A stretch of 49,309 nucleotides of DNA, taken from positions 1 to 49,309 of the forward strand of contig JAIDRE010000096.1 of NCBI GenBank assembly GCA_029061925.1, in the 5' to 3' direction. The notes under the pieces are model-generated. The model saw nothing but the letters and a program-made list of their open reading frames with translations, did not search any database and was not told the DNA's origin. The number at the start of each line of letters is the position of its first letter. Positions within the stretch are counted from its first letter, which is position 1. Of this stretch, positions 34,626 to 43,642 are shown piece by piece. Position numbers and translations under genes: made by a program. This DNA comes from Muribaculaceae bacterium (GTDB taxonomy: Bacteria > Bacteroidota > Bacteroidia > Bacteroidales > Muribaculaceae).

Positions 34626-36047
34626 TCAAAATTTATAAATTTTAAAATCAGAATCAAAACGATAATCTGCAACGTACCAAATAGATGGTATTAACGAACT
34701 TAACTTGGTTTCATCCAGTGAATTACTAGACCACCCCCAGTTGCATTTATAGAAAGAATTACCAAATGTTTCTATTTCAATCCTAACGTTACCACGCCCA
34801 TAAATACTCTCAAGATACTCCAACGAGGCATCATCAGGTATATCAGGACTTTCCTCTGTATCTTCGCCTTCTTTAACTTTCTGATAAACATACACGGTTC
34901 TCCAATCTTCCAGTTGAGCTTCATAATAATCCACCAAAAAAGCATGGCTAGCTTTACTACCATCGATTTTAGAATTGCCATTTGCCATCATGATAACGGG
35001 ATAACCTTTCCTCAGCATGTTTGAACAATCTAAGGACGACTTAACTGAAATAACCTGCGGTGTTAAGCCAGTCTGGGAATTAATAAATTTAATTGCTCCG
35101 TCAAATGGAGTCCCCGAACCATCACTTTTCCCACCGTCTCTATAAGTTTTACCGTAAATAGTCCCTATTTGAGTCCCTATGTACCCAAGAAAAATTGCGG
35201 TTGGCTTCATTATCTCATTATCATAATAATTATACATTGAGAATTCATTCCATACAGTACTACTCGATCCCGTAAAAGAATAGGTATTTTTTGAAGAATT
35301 ATATACCGCATTCGTGACCGTAGTAGCCGGTACGCCAAACTCCTGATGCATAAAGTAAAGGAACTGACCAACAGCAACCGGCATACAACCTACATAAGAA
35401 TGAATACTATCGTTATTTTTGAAATAAGGAGTAAACTGGTTAAAATATGTTGACTGTCCCCATTTCGTTTTTAATCTTCCATTTTTAGGTGTTTCAATTA
35501 TAGTCCTTTGTTCCAATGGACAAGAAACGAGCCATTTCCACTCATATTCATTCTCGGGTTCTTTTGGTCCATCATTACCCCACCCCTCATTACAAGGTTC
35601 TATGCCGTTAACTATCCACTCCTTGTTTATAGTATCCTTGGGGGTAATACCAACATTTTTCAGGAGTCTTAATCGTTTGGCGGTCATATAAAATACCTCG
35701 TCCATTGGTGTTTGGGGTGAGATTGGATAAAAAGACCCAGATGTCGAGCTCATCAAAACCATTGGCATACGAATATCGTTAGAAAATACTTCCCAACCAT
35801 CACCATAATTTGCAATATACATCACAGTATCACCTTCTACTATATAAGGCACAAGGATATCGTTAGCAGATCGACTGAGAGTCTTTTTCCCCCTTGCCAA
35901 ATATTTTTGAATTGCTTTCTCGTTCGTCGTACATACCGACGATTTAGATCCGAAATCAACAGTTTCATCAGACAAAATTATTTCATCTTGACTACATCCT
36001 GCTAATAAAAGCGACAATAAGAAGCCTAAAATATACTTTACTTTCAT
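34626..36047 (-). CDS. C10 (streptopain-like) cysteine protease, lipoprotein
   Basis: A 473-residue protein with lipobox LAGC near residue 18. Residues about 40-130 resemble the C10 propeptide (Spi-like; ILVPYIVEGDTVMYIANYGD region). The papain-like domain has the catalytic Cys in YVGCMPVAVGQ, the catalytic His in SHAFLVDYY, and NWGWSS as the Asn/Trp motif. About 60 residues, including an acidic GEDTEESPDIPDDAS stretch, lie between His and NWGW. C10 proteases include SpeB and Bacteroides fragilis Bfp enzymes. The downstream serpin is its likely regulator. Confidence 0.87.
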   Translation of the reverse strand: MKVKYILGFLLSLLLAGCSQDEIILSDETVDFGSKSSVCTTNEKAIQKYLARGKKTLSRSANDILVPYIVEGDTVMYIANYGDGWEVFSNDIRMPMVLMSSTSGSFYPISPQTPMDEVFYMTAKRLRLLKNVGITPKDTINKEWIVNGIEPCNEGWGNDGPKEPENEYEWKWLVSCPLEQRTIIETPKNGRLKTKWGQSTYFNQFTPYFKNNDSIHSYVGCMPVAVGQFLYFMHQEFGVPATTVTNAVYNSSKNTYSFTGSSSTVWNEFSMYNYYDNEIMKPTAIFLGYIGTQIGTIYGKTYRDGGKSDGSGTPFDGAIKFINSQTGLTPQVISVKSSLDCSNMLRKGYPVIMMANGNSKIDGSKASHAFLVDYYEAQLEDWRTVYVYQKVKEGEDTEESPDIPDDASLEYLESIYGRGNVRIEIETFGNSFYKCNWGWSSNSLDETKLSSLIPSIWYVADYRFDSDFKIYKF

Positions 36048-36101
36048 AATGATTAGTTTTTATGAATTAAGGATTTACACATCTATTATAACAAATATAA
36101 A

Positions 36102-36120
36102 CGACTTGTAGAATAAGTCG
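36102..36120. promoter_or_regulatory. Operator-like palindrome at the protease-serpin start site
   Basis: CGACTT and AAGTCG are perfect inverted 6-mers around 7 nt. They sit immediately downstream of the -7 box (36124-36131), over the expected transcription start, where a bound repressor or a 5'-end stem-loop could act. Confidence 0.45.
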
Positions 36121-36123
36121 AGA

Positions 36124-36155
36124 CAAATATAGCCACTATTTATCTTATTTCCAAA
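36124..36155 (-). promoter_or_regulatory. Promoter of the C10 protease-serpin operon
   Basis: On the minus strand TTTG (36152-36155), 20-nt spacer, TATATTTG (36124-36131). A second TATATTTG at 36092-36099 is less well placed. The leader is about 70 nt. Confidence 0.7.
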
Positions 36156-36215
36156 TTAAAATTCCATTATTCACACGAATATGTTATTAAACATGTTTTC
36201 AACGTGTTAGACACA

Positions 36216-36251
36216 GAAAAAGATGGTGTGCCATGAATGACACACCATCTT
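36216..36251 (-). terminator. Rho-independent terminator of acpP-fabF
   Basis: An 11-bp perfect stem (AAGATGGTGTG against CACACCATCTT) with a 10-nt loop. On the minus strand it runs into TTTTCTG, 29 nt past the fabF stop. Confidence 0.85.
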
Positions 36252-36279
36252 GATATCGGGTAGAAATTGAGATGTTGAA

Positions 36280-37545
36280 TTACTTCTCGTATTTCTTTAC
36301 AATCACTGTTGCATTGTGACCGCCAAAACCAAATGAGTTTGAGAGAGCGGCACGCACGGGACGATGCTGAGCTTTATCAAATGTGAAATTGAGTTTGTAA
36401 TCAATTTCTTCATCAAGGTCATTGGGATCGTGGTTGATTGTAGGAGGAACTATGTCTTCTTGAACCGCTTTTACGCTGAAAAGAGCTTCAAGAGCACCGG
36501 TAGCACCGAGAAGGTGTCCGGTCATAGACTTAGTTGAACTGATGTTGAGGTCATAAGCGTGATCGCCAAAGACTTCTTTAACAGCTTTAACTTCTGAGCG
36601 GTCGCCTACCGGGGTTGAAGTACCGTGGGCATTGATATAGTCAATGTCTTCGGGTTTCATGCCGGCATCTTCGAGAGCACTGCGCATAGAAAGTTTTGCA
36701 CCGAGACCTTCGGGGTGAGTGGCAGTGATGTGATAAGCATCAGCCGACATACCGCCTCCGGCAACCTCTGCATAGATTTTAGCACCGCGAGCAAGCGCAT
36801 GTTCGAGTTCTTCGAGGACGAGAACTACCGAACCTTCACCGATTACGAAACCATCGCGTGACGCGCTGAACGGACGAGAAGCGGTTTCGGGTGAATCGTT
36901 GCGTGTTGAAAGAGCGTGCATCGCATTGAAGCCACCTACACCAGCGGGGAAGACTGCCGCCTCAGCACCACCGGTAACGATTGCATCAGCTTTTCCGAGA
37001 CGGAGAAGGTTGAAGGCATCGATAATGGCGTTGTTTGATGAAGCACACGCCGAAACAGTACCGAAGTTGGGTCCGTGAAAACCATATTCCATTGAAACAT
37101 GACCTGAAGCGATATCAGCAATCATCTTAGGAATGAAGAAAGGATTATAACGGGGACCGCGGTCCTGATTTACAGCATAGTTGCCGGCTTCCTCTTCAAA
37201 AGTGTGGAGACCGCCGATACCGGCAGCAATAATCACGCCGATGCGATCTTTGTTGACGTTGGGGTCATTTACAATACCCGAGTCCTGGATTGCTTCTTGA
37301 GCAGCAGCCATGGCATACTGAGCATAGAGGTCGAGCGTACGACCTTTTTTGCGGTCAAAGTATTTGTCAGGCTCGAAGTTTTTAACTTCGCACGCAAACT
37401 GGGTTTTGAACTGACTTGCGTCAAAATGGGTGATAGGTCCGGCACCGCTAACGCCATTGATGGCGTTTTCCCAAGTGGTGGGGGCGTCGTTACCGATAGG
37501 TGTAACTGCGCCGAGGCCTGTCACTACAACTCTTTTTAATTCCAT
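36280..37545 (-). CDS. fabF: Beta-ketoacyl-ACP synthase II
   Basis: A 421-residue thiolase-fold condensing enzyme. The catalytic triad is Cys in TVSACASSNNAI, His in INAHGTSTPVGD, and His in SMTGHLLGATGALE; the C-terminal NSFGFGGHNA loop is present. The N-terminus MELKRVVVTGLGAVTPIGND is typical of FabF. It elongates acyl-ACP with malonyl-ACP in fatty acid synthesis. acpP is 46 nt upstream and they share a terminator. Confidence 0.96.
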   Translation of the reverse strand: MELKRVVVTGLGAVTPIGNDAPTTWENAINGVSGAGPITHFDASQFKTQFACEVKNFEPDKYFDRKKGRTLDLYAQYAMAAAQEAIQDSGIVNDPNVNKDRIGVIIAAGIGGLHTFEEEAGNYAVNQDRGPRYNPFFIPKMIADIASGHVSMEYGFHGPNFGTVSACASSNNAIIDAFNLLRLGKADAIVTGGAEAAVFPAGVGGFNAMHALSTRNDSPETASRPFSASRDGFVIGEGSVVLVLEELEHALARGAKIYAEVAGGGMSADAYHITATHPEGLGAKLSMRSALEDAGMKPEDIDYINAHGTSTPVGDRSEVKAVKEVFGDHAYDLNISSTKSMTGHLLGATGALEALFSVKAVQEDIVPPTINHDPNDLDEEIDYKLNFTFDKAQHRPVRAALSNSFGFGGHNATVIVKKYEK

Positions 37546-37591
37546 TTATCAAATTAAAGTTTTACAAAAGGATAATAAGCCTTTTCGCTTA

Positions 37592-37840
37592 TTATTTTTC
37601 AGCAACAGCAGCCTGAACGTATGCGATAGCGTCGCCTACAGTCTGGATAGTGTTAGCTTTATCTTCGGGAATTTCGATATCAAATTCCTGCTCGAGCTTC
37701 ATAATGAGGTCAACAGTTTCAAGGCTATCTGCGCCGAGGTCAGTTGTAAATGTAGCGGTTTCTGTTACTTTTGCTTCATCAGCGCCAAGGAGTTCAACGA
37801 TGATTTCCTTTACTTTTCCTGCAACTTCTTCTTGTGACAT
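37592..37840 (-). CDS. acpP: Acyl carrier protein
   Basis: An 82-residue acidic four-helix protein with the phosphopantetheine attachment Ser in [11 protein letters not shown] (about residue 39). It shuttles acyl chains in fatty acid synthesis, consistent with fabF immediately downstream. Confidence 0.97.
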   Translation of the reverse strand: MSQEEVAGKVKEIIVELLGADEAKVTETATFTTDLGADSLETVDLIMKLEQEFDIEIPEDKANTIQTVGDAIAYVQAAVAEK

Positions 37841-37924
37841 AATTGTTTGTTTTTTATTGTTAATAATATTCTTTTTTACAACGGAAGATGTTTTGAATTA
37901 AACCTTCCTTAGGATTTCAGCATG

Positions 37925-37932
37925 CAAAGTTA
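37925..37932 (-). promoter_or_regulatory. -7 element of acpP-fabF
   Basis: TAACTTTG on the minus strand, about 85 nt before acpP. The -33 position reads TTTC rather than TTTG. Confidence 0.6.
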
Positions 37933-38055
37933 CAAAAACTTATTGATATAGCGAAATTTAAATACAAATAAATTAAAAAAAGGTTATTTTTACGTCTTCA
38001 AATTTGTTTAAAATCGCCCATTTTGTCCCTTTGACATAGATACTTCCGTAAGATT

Positions 38056-39582
38056 TTACCCTTGATGAGCCGGACGCAACAAATCGTTGACAGTTTTCAC
38101 CGGATTGAACGTTGCTATTGGCACTTCGACAAAAATTGTCAACCAATCACTCATTGCACCATTCCACAATCCGGGCAGTTCAAGAGCCTTCAATTCACGA
38201 CCGTGAAGCGATTTTGACGATATGAAACCGGTGGCAGAATCAACGTGAGACGGCAAATCAAATTTCTTGCCATCAACGTCACGGATATAACACACGAGGT
38301 CAACCGGATTGAAGTGGGTAGCCTGAGCCATCATTGCCTTATATTCAGCATTATCCATATCAATTTGAGTGCTTTCGAGAATTTGAGGAGAGAATGACCC
38401 GTCTGGGTTTTGAGCAATGTAAGGTCCACCGCCGGGCTCACCTTCATTTCTTACCATTCCACAAACTCTCATCGGTCGATTGAGTTTTGAGAGAAGCAGG
38501 TTAGCAAGTTCCTCTCCTTCCAGGCTTTCAAATCGTTTATCTTTGACACAGAACACCTTATTAAGATATGCAACCATATCTGCCAAATCGGCTGAAGTGT
38601 ATTGTTTAGTTCGAAGCATGTCGATATAGCGGGCAACTAAATCGTGGTTCTGAATCAGTATGCCGGCAATCACCTTTTTATATCTTAAGGTGGCGTCGCG
38701 GAACGAGTCCGGCACAACGTTATCAATGTTTTTGACGAACACGACAGTTGTGTCAATTCCGTTTAGATTTTGAATCAATGCGCCGTGACCGCCGGGCCTG
38801 AAGACAAGATTCCCATTATCTCTAAACGGCGTATTGTCGGCATTTGCAGCGACCGTATCGGTCGATGGCAGCTGTTCGCTAAGCGATATATTAAATTTTG
38901 TGCCGGTCTTTTTTTCGATAGCCGGTAATGCGTTTTTTATCTTATCTTTAAATAAATCTTTGTGAGAACCCGACACTGTGAAATGCAAGTTCACACTTCC
39001 GTCAGCCAATGTCGCTGTCTGAGCTCCTTCCATGAGTTGCTCTTCAAGGGGTGTACGGGTTGAGCCGTCGGCATATCGGTGGAATGTCAGTAAACCCTTG
39101 GGCAAATTTCCATAGTTCATTCCGTCAGGTAGAATTATAGCCGAGATAACATCACGGTTACGGCCTTCTGCAATCAACTCGCCGACACTTTTTGAATACA
39201 ATCGTTTAGTCGTCGCATCGAGTTCTTCAAAAAATGCCAACTGATGAATATTCTTCAACAATTTATCGACATCACTGTCAGGTTTGGGCGAATCGGCATC
39301 ACCTTCGGCAAACGCAAACAACGCTTTAAACATGCGAGATGCCGCACCCGAAGCCGGAACAAATTTAGTCACGGTTCCACCGTCGGCAAGATACTGATGC
39401 CAGCGCCCCATTGCCACTTCCTCGGCAATATGGTCGAGCGCCAGAATACCGTTACCGACACGAGCGGTCGAGTCAAGCACAAGATAAGGGAAACCGGTAG
39501 CAAACCGATCGAGCTGTTGCTGCACCTCCTGGGGTGTAATGCCTTTCTCTTTGAGAAGAGTCAAATCTTTTTCAGTTAACAT
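38056..39582 (-). CDS. DUF4301 family protein
   Basis: A 508-residue cytoplasmic protein of the Bacteroidetes DUF4301 family. Recognisable segments are TKFVPASGAASRMFKAL (about residue 72), ILPDGMNYGNLPKGLLTFH, VFRPGGHGALIQNLN, and the C-terminal GFISSKSLHGRELKALELPG. The PASGAASRM and PGGHGALI motifs suggest a nucleotide- or sugar-phosphate-binding fold related to nucleotidyltransferases, but the reaction is unknown to me. It is the last gene in the lepA-TPR-DUF4301 unit, 35 nt after the TPR gene. Confidence 0.86.
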   Translation of the reverse strand: MLTEKDLTLLKEKGITPQEVQQQLDRFATGFPYLVLDSTARVGNGILALDHIAEEVAMGRWHQYLADGGTVTKFVPASGAASRMFKALFAFAEGDADSPKPDSDVDKLLKNIHQLAFFEELDATTKRLYSKSVGELIAEGRNRDVISAIILPDGMNYGNLPKGLLTFHRYADGSTRTPLEEQLMEGAQTATLADGSVNLHFTVSGSHKDLFKDKIKNALPAIEKKTGTKFNISLSEQLPSTDTVAANADNTPFRDNGNLVFRPGGHGALIQNLNGIDTTVVFVKNIDNVVPDSFRDATLRYKKVIAGILIQNHDLVARYIDMLRTKQYTSADLADMVAYLNKVFCVKDKRFESLEGEELANLLLSKLNRPMRVCGMVRNEGEPGGGPYIAQNPDGSFSPQILESTQIDMDNAEYKAMMAQATHFNPVDLVCYIRDVDGKKFDLPSHVDSATGFISSKSLHGRELKALELPGLWNGAMSDWLTIFVEVPIATFNPVKTVNDLLRPAHQG

Positions 39583-39617
39583 GAGATCAGATTTTATAGG
39601 ATTAATAAATTAAGTTT

Positions 39618-41663
39618 TTATCTATTCATACGCTTTAGCAAGTTATATGAGGGCAAAACTCCGAGCTCGCCTGCCTTAGACAAATCGTCGGCACCCTTTT
39701 GCCGCTGCCCGAGTTGCATATAGATATAACCACGGTTATAATACGCTTCGCCAAAATCGGGTTTCAGTTCGACAGCCTTGCTAAACAAACTGAGGGCAGA
39801 TGTATTATCTCCGGCTTCGGCAAGAATTACACCTTTATTAAAATATACAAACGGATTTCGGGGAGAAAGTTCAATCACCTTGTCAAAATCGTTTATAATT
39901 TCTTTAATTGTGTTTCTTATGCGGGTATTAGCCGAACCAAAATCTTGCTTGGTGTTTGATAGCTCTTTTGCCGACTGATTGTCACGTTCAAAAATCATCT
40001 GCTGATAGCGCGCAATCGCTCTCATAAGATAAGCCATTTCAAAGTCAGGCTTCAATTCAACAGCATTGGTAAAGTCTTGAATTGCTCCCTCATAATTTCT
40101 GATGGTCATAAAGTCCATTGCACGGCCAAAGTAGTCAATTGCACGTGGCTGAAGAGTCGGGATATAGGAATTGTAATATTCTATCGACTGGAAATGGCGG
40201 GCAACCGAAGCCTCGTCTTCCATCGGAGAATCATCCTCGGTGACCTGCAAGATAAATCGGAGCGAACGGGTTGCATTGATGTCGTCAACCTCTTTTATAT
40301 AATAAGGTGTCTCTTTCAGTTGGTTTGTGGTGACGTAATAAGCCAGACGGAACATGGGTCGCAACTGCACGGCGATATCGCGATCCTGAACACGACCTCT
40401 GATGCTCTTATTGTTAAATTCACGGTCAACATCATGACTGTTCTCAATGGTCAACAAGGTAGAGAATCGTTGGGAGATGAGTTTGTCGGGACTACTGTCA
40501 TCAGTTTCTGATTCAGACTTTTGGGTATCATCAATTTCACCCTCATTTTTAGACACTTCTTTATTGGCTCTTGCAGCTTTTGAAAGAGCGAGAGCTTTGT
40601 TATAATCTTTCTCGGCATTACGTTTGTCGCCCATTTCGTCATAAATTCTGAAGCGGGTGAAATAGGCACCGTCAAAATCGGGGAACGCCTCGACAACCTT
40701 GTCTATATCGGTAATAGCCTTTCGGTAGTCACGGTTCTGCTCGTACAAAATCGCACGGTTGAACAGCGAACGATAATCATCAGGATCAAACGTCAGCACT
40801 TTTGTAAAGTCGGCGATTGCACGGTCGCGATCACTTACCTCGGCTCTCAAAAGACCGCGGTTGAAGTAAGCAACAGGGCTCATCGGATCAAGACTGATTG
40901 CATAATCATAGTCAGCCATCGCTCCGAAGTAATCATCTAACTTATAGCGCAAAAAGGCACGGTTAACAAAGAATCCGGCATAGTGGGGCTGCAACTTGAT
41001 AGCCTCGTTCATGTCAGACAGCGCACGGTTGAAATCCTCCTCTCGTTTTATCGCGACATCAGCACGAATAACGTATGCGTTGACCGAATTGGGATTCAGC
41101 GCTATAACCTTATCAAGATCGGCAAGAGCGGCTACAGTGTCACCGGTCTGCAGGTATAATCGAGCACGACCGAGATAAGCATTATCGAAATTAGGGTGAG
41201 CTTTCAGCAATTTGGCATAGCTTTCAGCCGCACCGTCATAGTCTTTTATATCTTCAAGAGCTATCGCCTTATTGAACAGGATGCTGCGGTTGTCGGGCAG
41301 CTGAGCAAGCGCCGCATCATAGTCGGCAATGGCAAGCTGTGGCTTTTCAAGATTCTGATAAGCCACTCCCCTCACCTCGTATGCATCGGCAATAAACGGA
41401 TTACGCTCAATGGCAAGGGTTGCATCTTCCGATGCACCTTTATAGTCGTCGAGATTAAGTTTGGCAATCGCGCGGTAAAGATAAGGCTGAGCAAGATAGG
41501 GCTTTGCCTGAATAACCTGATTGAAATATTGAATCGACAACATATAGTCCTCAAAATACAGAGCGTTGCGACCGACCTGAAGAACCTGATCAGTGTTAAT
41601 CTGTCCAAACGACGAAAAGGTCGTCAGGAGCAGCGAAAGTGATATTAGAAGTTGTCGAATCAT
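39618..41663 (-). CDS. Secreted tetratricopeptide repeat protein
   Basis: A 681-residue protein. The ATG at 41663 gives a signal peptide (MIRQLLISLSLLLTTFSSFG); a TTG at 41678 would overlap lepA. About ten TPR units follow (for example NAYLGRARLYLQTGDTVAAL and AYFNRGLLRAEVSDRDRAIA), in two blocks separated by an acidic linker (EGEIDDTQKSESETDDSS near residue 370) and a non-TPR segment. It is probably a periplasmic or outer-membrane-associated scaffold. Partners are unknown. It follows lepA by 7 nt. Confidence 0.87.
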   Translation of the reverse strand: MIRQLLISLSLLLTTFSSFGQINTDQVLQVGRNALYFEDYMLSIQYFNQVIQAKPYLAQPYLYRAIAKLNLDDYKGASEDATLAIERNPFIADAYEVRGVAYQNLEKPQLAIADYDAALAQLPDNRSILFNKAIALEDIKDYDGAAESYAKLLKAHPNFDNAYLGRARLYLQTGDTVAALADLDKVIALNPNSVNAYVIRADVAIKREEDFNRALSDMNEAIKLQPHYAGFFVNRAFLRYKLDDYFGAMADYDYAISLDPMSPVAYFNRGLLRAEVSDRDRAIADFTKVLTFDPDDYRSLFNRAILYEQNRDYRKAITDIDKVVEAFPDFDGAYFTRFRIYDEMGDKRNAEKDYNKALALSKAARANKEVSKNEGEIDDTQKSESETDDSSPDKLISQRFSTLLTIENSHDVDREFNNKSIRGRVQDRDIAVQLRPMFRLAYYVTTNQLKETPYYIKEVDDINATRSLRFILQVTEDDSPMEDEASVARHFQSIEYYNSYIPTLQPRAIDYFGRAMDFMTIRNYEGAIQDFTNAVELKPDFEMAYLMRAIARYQQMIFERDNQSAKELSNTKQDFGSANTRIRNTIKEIINDFDKVIELSPRNPFVYFNKGVILAEAGDNTSALSLFSKAVELKPDFGEAYYNRGYIYMQLGQRQKGADDLSKAGELGVLPSYNLLKRMNR

Positions 41664-41670
41664 TACTGCT

Positions 41671-43458
41671 TTAGTCAAGTTTCAGAACGGCGAGGAATGC
41701 TTTCTGAGGCACCTCAACCGAACCGATCTGTTTCATTCTTTTTTTACCTTTTTTTTGCTTTTCGAGGAGCTTGCGTTTACGCGAAATATCACCGCCATAA
41801 CATTTTGCGGTCACGTCTTTACGCACCGCCTTAATTGTTTCACGGGCAATGATTTTCGCGCCGATTGCAGCCTGAACTGCAATATCAAACTGTTGACGTG
41901 GGATGAGTTCCTTCAGCTTTTCACACATTTTACGTCCGAAAGTCACGGCATTGTCAACGTGGGTCAAAGTTGAAAGTGCATCGACACTCTCGCCGTTCAA
42001 CAATATATCGAGTTTCACGAGTTTTGACTCGCGGAAGTCGTGGATATGATAGTCAAATGATGCGTAGCCCTTTGATATTGACTTCAATTTGTCGTAGAAG
42101 TCAATCACAATTTCGCCGAGCGGCATATCAAAGGTCAGCTCGATACGGTTGCCCGAAATGTATTCCTGCTTGATGAGTTCACCACGTTTTCCGAGACAAA
42201 GAGTCATAATCGGACCGATATAGTCGGCGGCCGTAATAACTGATGCACGGATATACGGTTCCTCGATATGGTCAATCATTGTGATATCAGGGAGACCCGA
42301 CGGGTTGTGTACCTCGGTCATTTCACCTTTTTTGTCATATACGCGATATGATACGTTAGGTACGGTTGTGATAACCTCCATGTCAAACTCACGACTCAAG
42401 CGTTCCTGAACAATCTCCATGTGAAGTAACCCGAGGAAACCGCAACGGAAACCAAAGCCGAGGGCTGCCGACGACTCGGGTGTAAAGGTCAGACTGGCGT
42501 CGTTGAGCTGAAGTTTTTCGAGCGATGCCCTGAGATTTTCAAAGTCTTCGGTTTCAATCGGGTAAACACCGGCAAACACCATCGGTTTTACCTCTTCAAA
42601 ACCTTCGATTGCTTTGTCACATGGACGTTCAACATGAGTAATCGTATCGCCTACACGAACCTCTTTTGAGGTTTTTATACCCGAAATGATATAGCCAACA
42701 TTACCGGCAGAAAGCACATCGCGGGGCGACATATCGAGTTTCAACACTCCAATCTCGTCGGCATGATATTCCTTACCGGTTGAAACGAACTTAACAAAAT
42801 CGTTTTTGCGAATTGTTCCGTTAACAATTTTATAGTATGCGATAATTCCGCGGAACGGATTGAAAACCGAGTCAAAAATCAAAGCCTGCAACGGTGCATC
42901 GGGGTCACCCTCTGGTGCCGGAACACGGTTGACAATTGCTTCAAGAATTTCGGGAATACCGATTCCGGTTTTGCCACTGGCACGGATAATTTCTTCACGC
43001 TTGCATCCGAGCAGCTCAATTATCTGGTCCTCAACCTCGTCGGGTTTAGCCGAGTCGAGGTCAACCTTATTTACAATAGGAATGATTTCAAGGTCATTCT
43101 CAATCGCCATATAAAGGTTTGAAATTGTCTGAGCCTGAATGCCTTGCGAACCATCAACAATCAACAATGCGCCTTCACAGGCGGCAATCGAACGCGACAC
43201 TTCGTAGCTGAAATCGACGTGTCCCGGAGTGTCAATCAAGTTGAGCACATACTTCTCGCCATTGAGGTTATATTCCATCTGAATGGCGTGGCTTTTGATT
43301 GTGATACCGCGTTCGCGTTCAAGATCCATATCGTCAAGTACCTGAGCCTGAAGATCTTTTCCGGCTACGGTGTCGGTATATTCAAGAAGACGGTCGGCAA
43401 GCGTTGACTTGCCATGGTCAATATGGGCAATGATGCAGAAATTTCGTATATTCTTCAT
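41671..43458 (-). CDS. lepA: Elongation factor 4 (LepA)
   Basis: A 595-residue translational GTPase. G1 is AHIDHGKST at residues 11-19, G3 is DTPGHVDF, G4 is NKVD. The LepA-specific C-terminal domain ends in [23 protein letters not shown]4 acts on stalled or mispositioned ribosomes. It heads the lepA-TPR-DUF4301 unit from a well-formed promoter. Confidence 0.97.
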   Translation of the reverse strand: MKNIRNFCIIAHIDHGKSTLADRLLEYTDTVAGKDLQAQVLDDMDLERERGITIKSHAIQMEYNLNGEKYVLNLIDTPGHVDFSYEVSRSIAACEGALLIVDGSQGIQAQTISNLYMAIENDLEIIPIVNKVDLDSAKPDEVEDQIIELLGCKREEIIRASGKTGIGIPEILEAIVNRVPAPEGDPDAPLQALIFDSVFNPFRGIIAYYKIVNGTIRKNDFVKFVSTGKEYHADEIGVLKLDMSPRDVLSAGNVGYIISGIKTSKEVRVGDTITHVERPCDKAIEGFEEVKPMVFAGVYPIETEDFENLRASLEKLQLNDASLTFTPESSAALGFGFRCGFLGLLHMEIVQERLSREFDMEVITTVPNVSYRVYDKKGEMTEVHNPSGLPDITMIDHIEEPYIRASVITAADYIGPIMTLCLGKRGELIKQEYISGNRIELTFDMPLGEIVIDFYDKLKSISKGYASFDYHIHDFRESKLVKLDILLNGESVDALSTLTHVDNAVTFGRKMCEKLKELIPRQQFDIAVQAAIGAKIIARETIKAVRKDVTAKCYGGDISRKRKLLEKQKKGKKRMKQIGSVEVPQKAFLAVLKLD

Positions 43459-43491
43459 TATTTTGAAAAATCGTCGGTTTTATTCAATTTG

Positions 43492-43522
43492 CAAAGATAC
43501 TATTTTTTCTTTAACATGCAAA
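43492..43522 (-). promoter_or_regulatory. Promoter of lepA
   Basis: On the minus strand TTTG (43519-43522), 19-nt spacer, TATCTTTG (43492-43499). An overlapping TAATTTTG (43519-43526) could act as an alternative -7 box. Confidence 0.75.
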
Positions 43523-43613
43523 ATTACGTATTCCGGAGTGTTTATTATTCTAAATTATTGTTATTAAATATTATTTTTAATCATTCGCTCTATAATTTAA
43601 TAAAAATATTAAC

Positions 43614-43621
43614 TACATTTG
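43614..43621 (+). promoter_or_regulatory. -7 element for the NagB-like/PIG-L gene
   Basis: TACATTTG, 21 nt before the ATG at 43643; no clear -33 box. Confidence 0.55.
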
Positions 43622-43642
43622 CAACAATAAGAACAAAACCAA

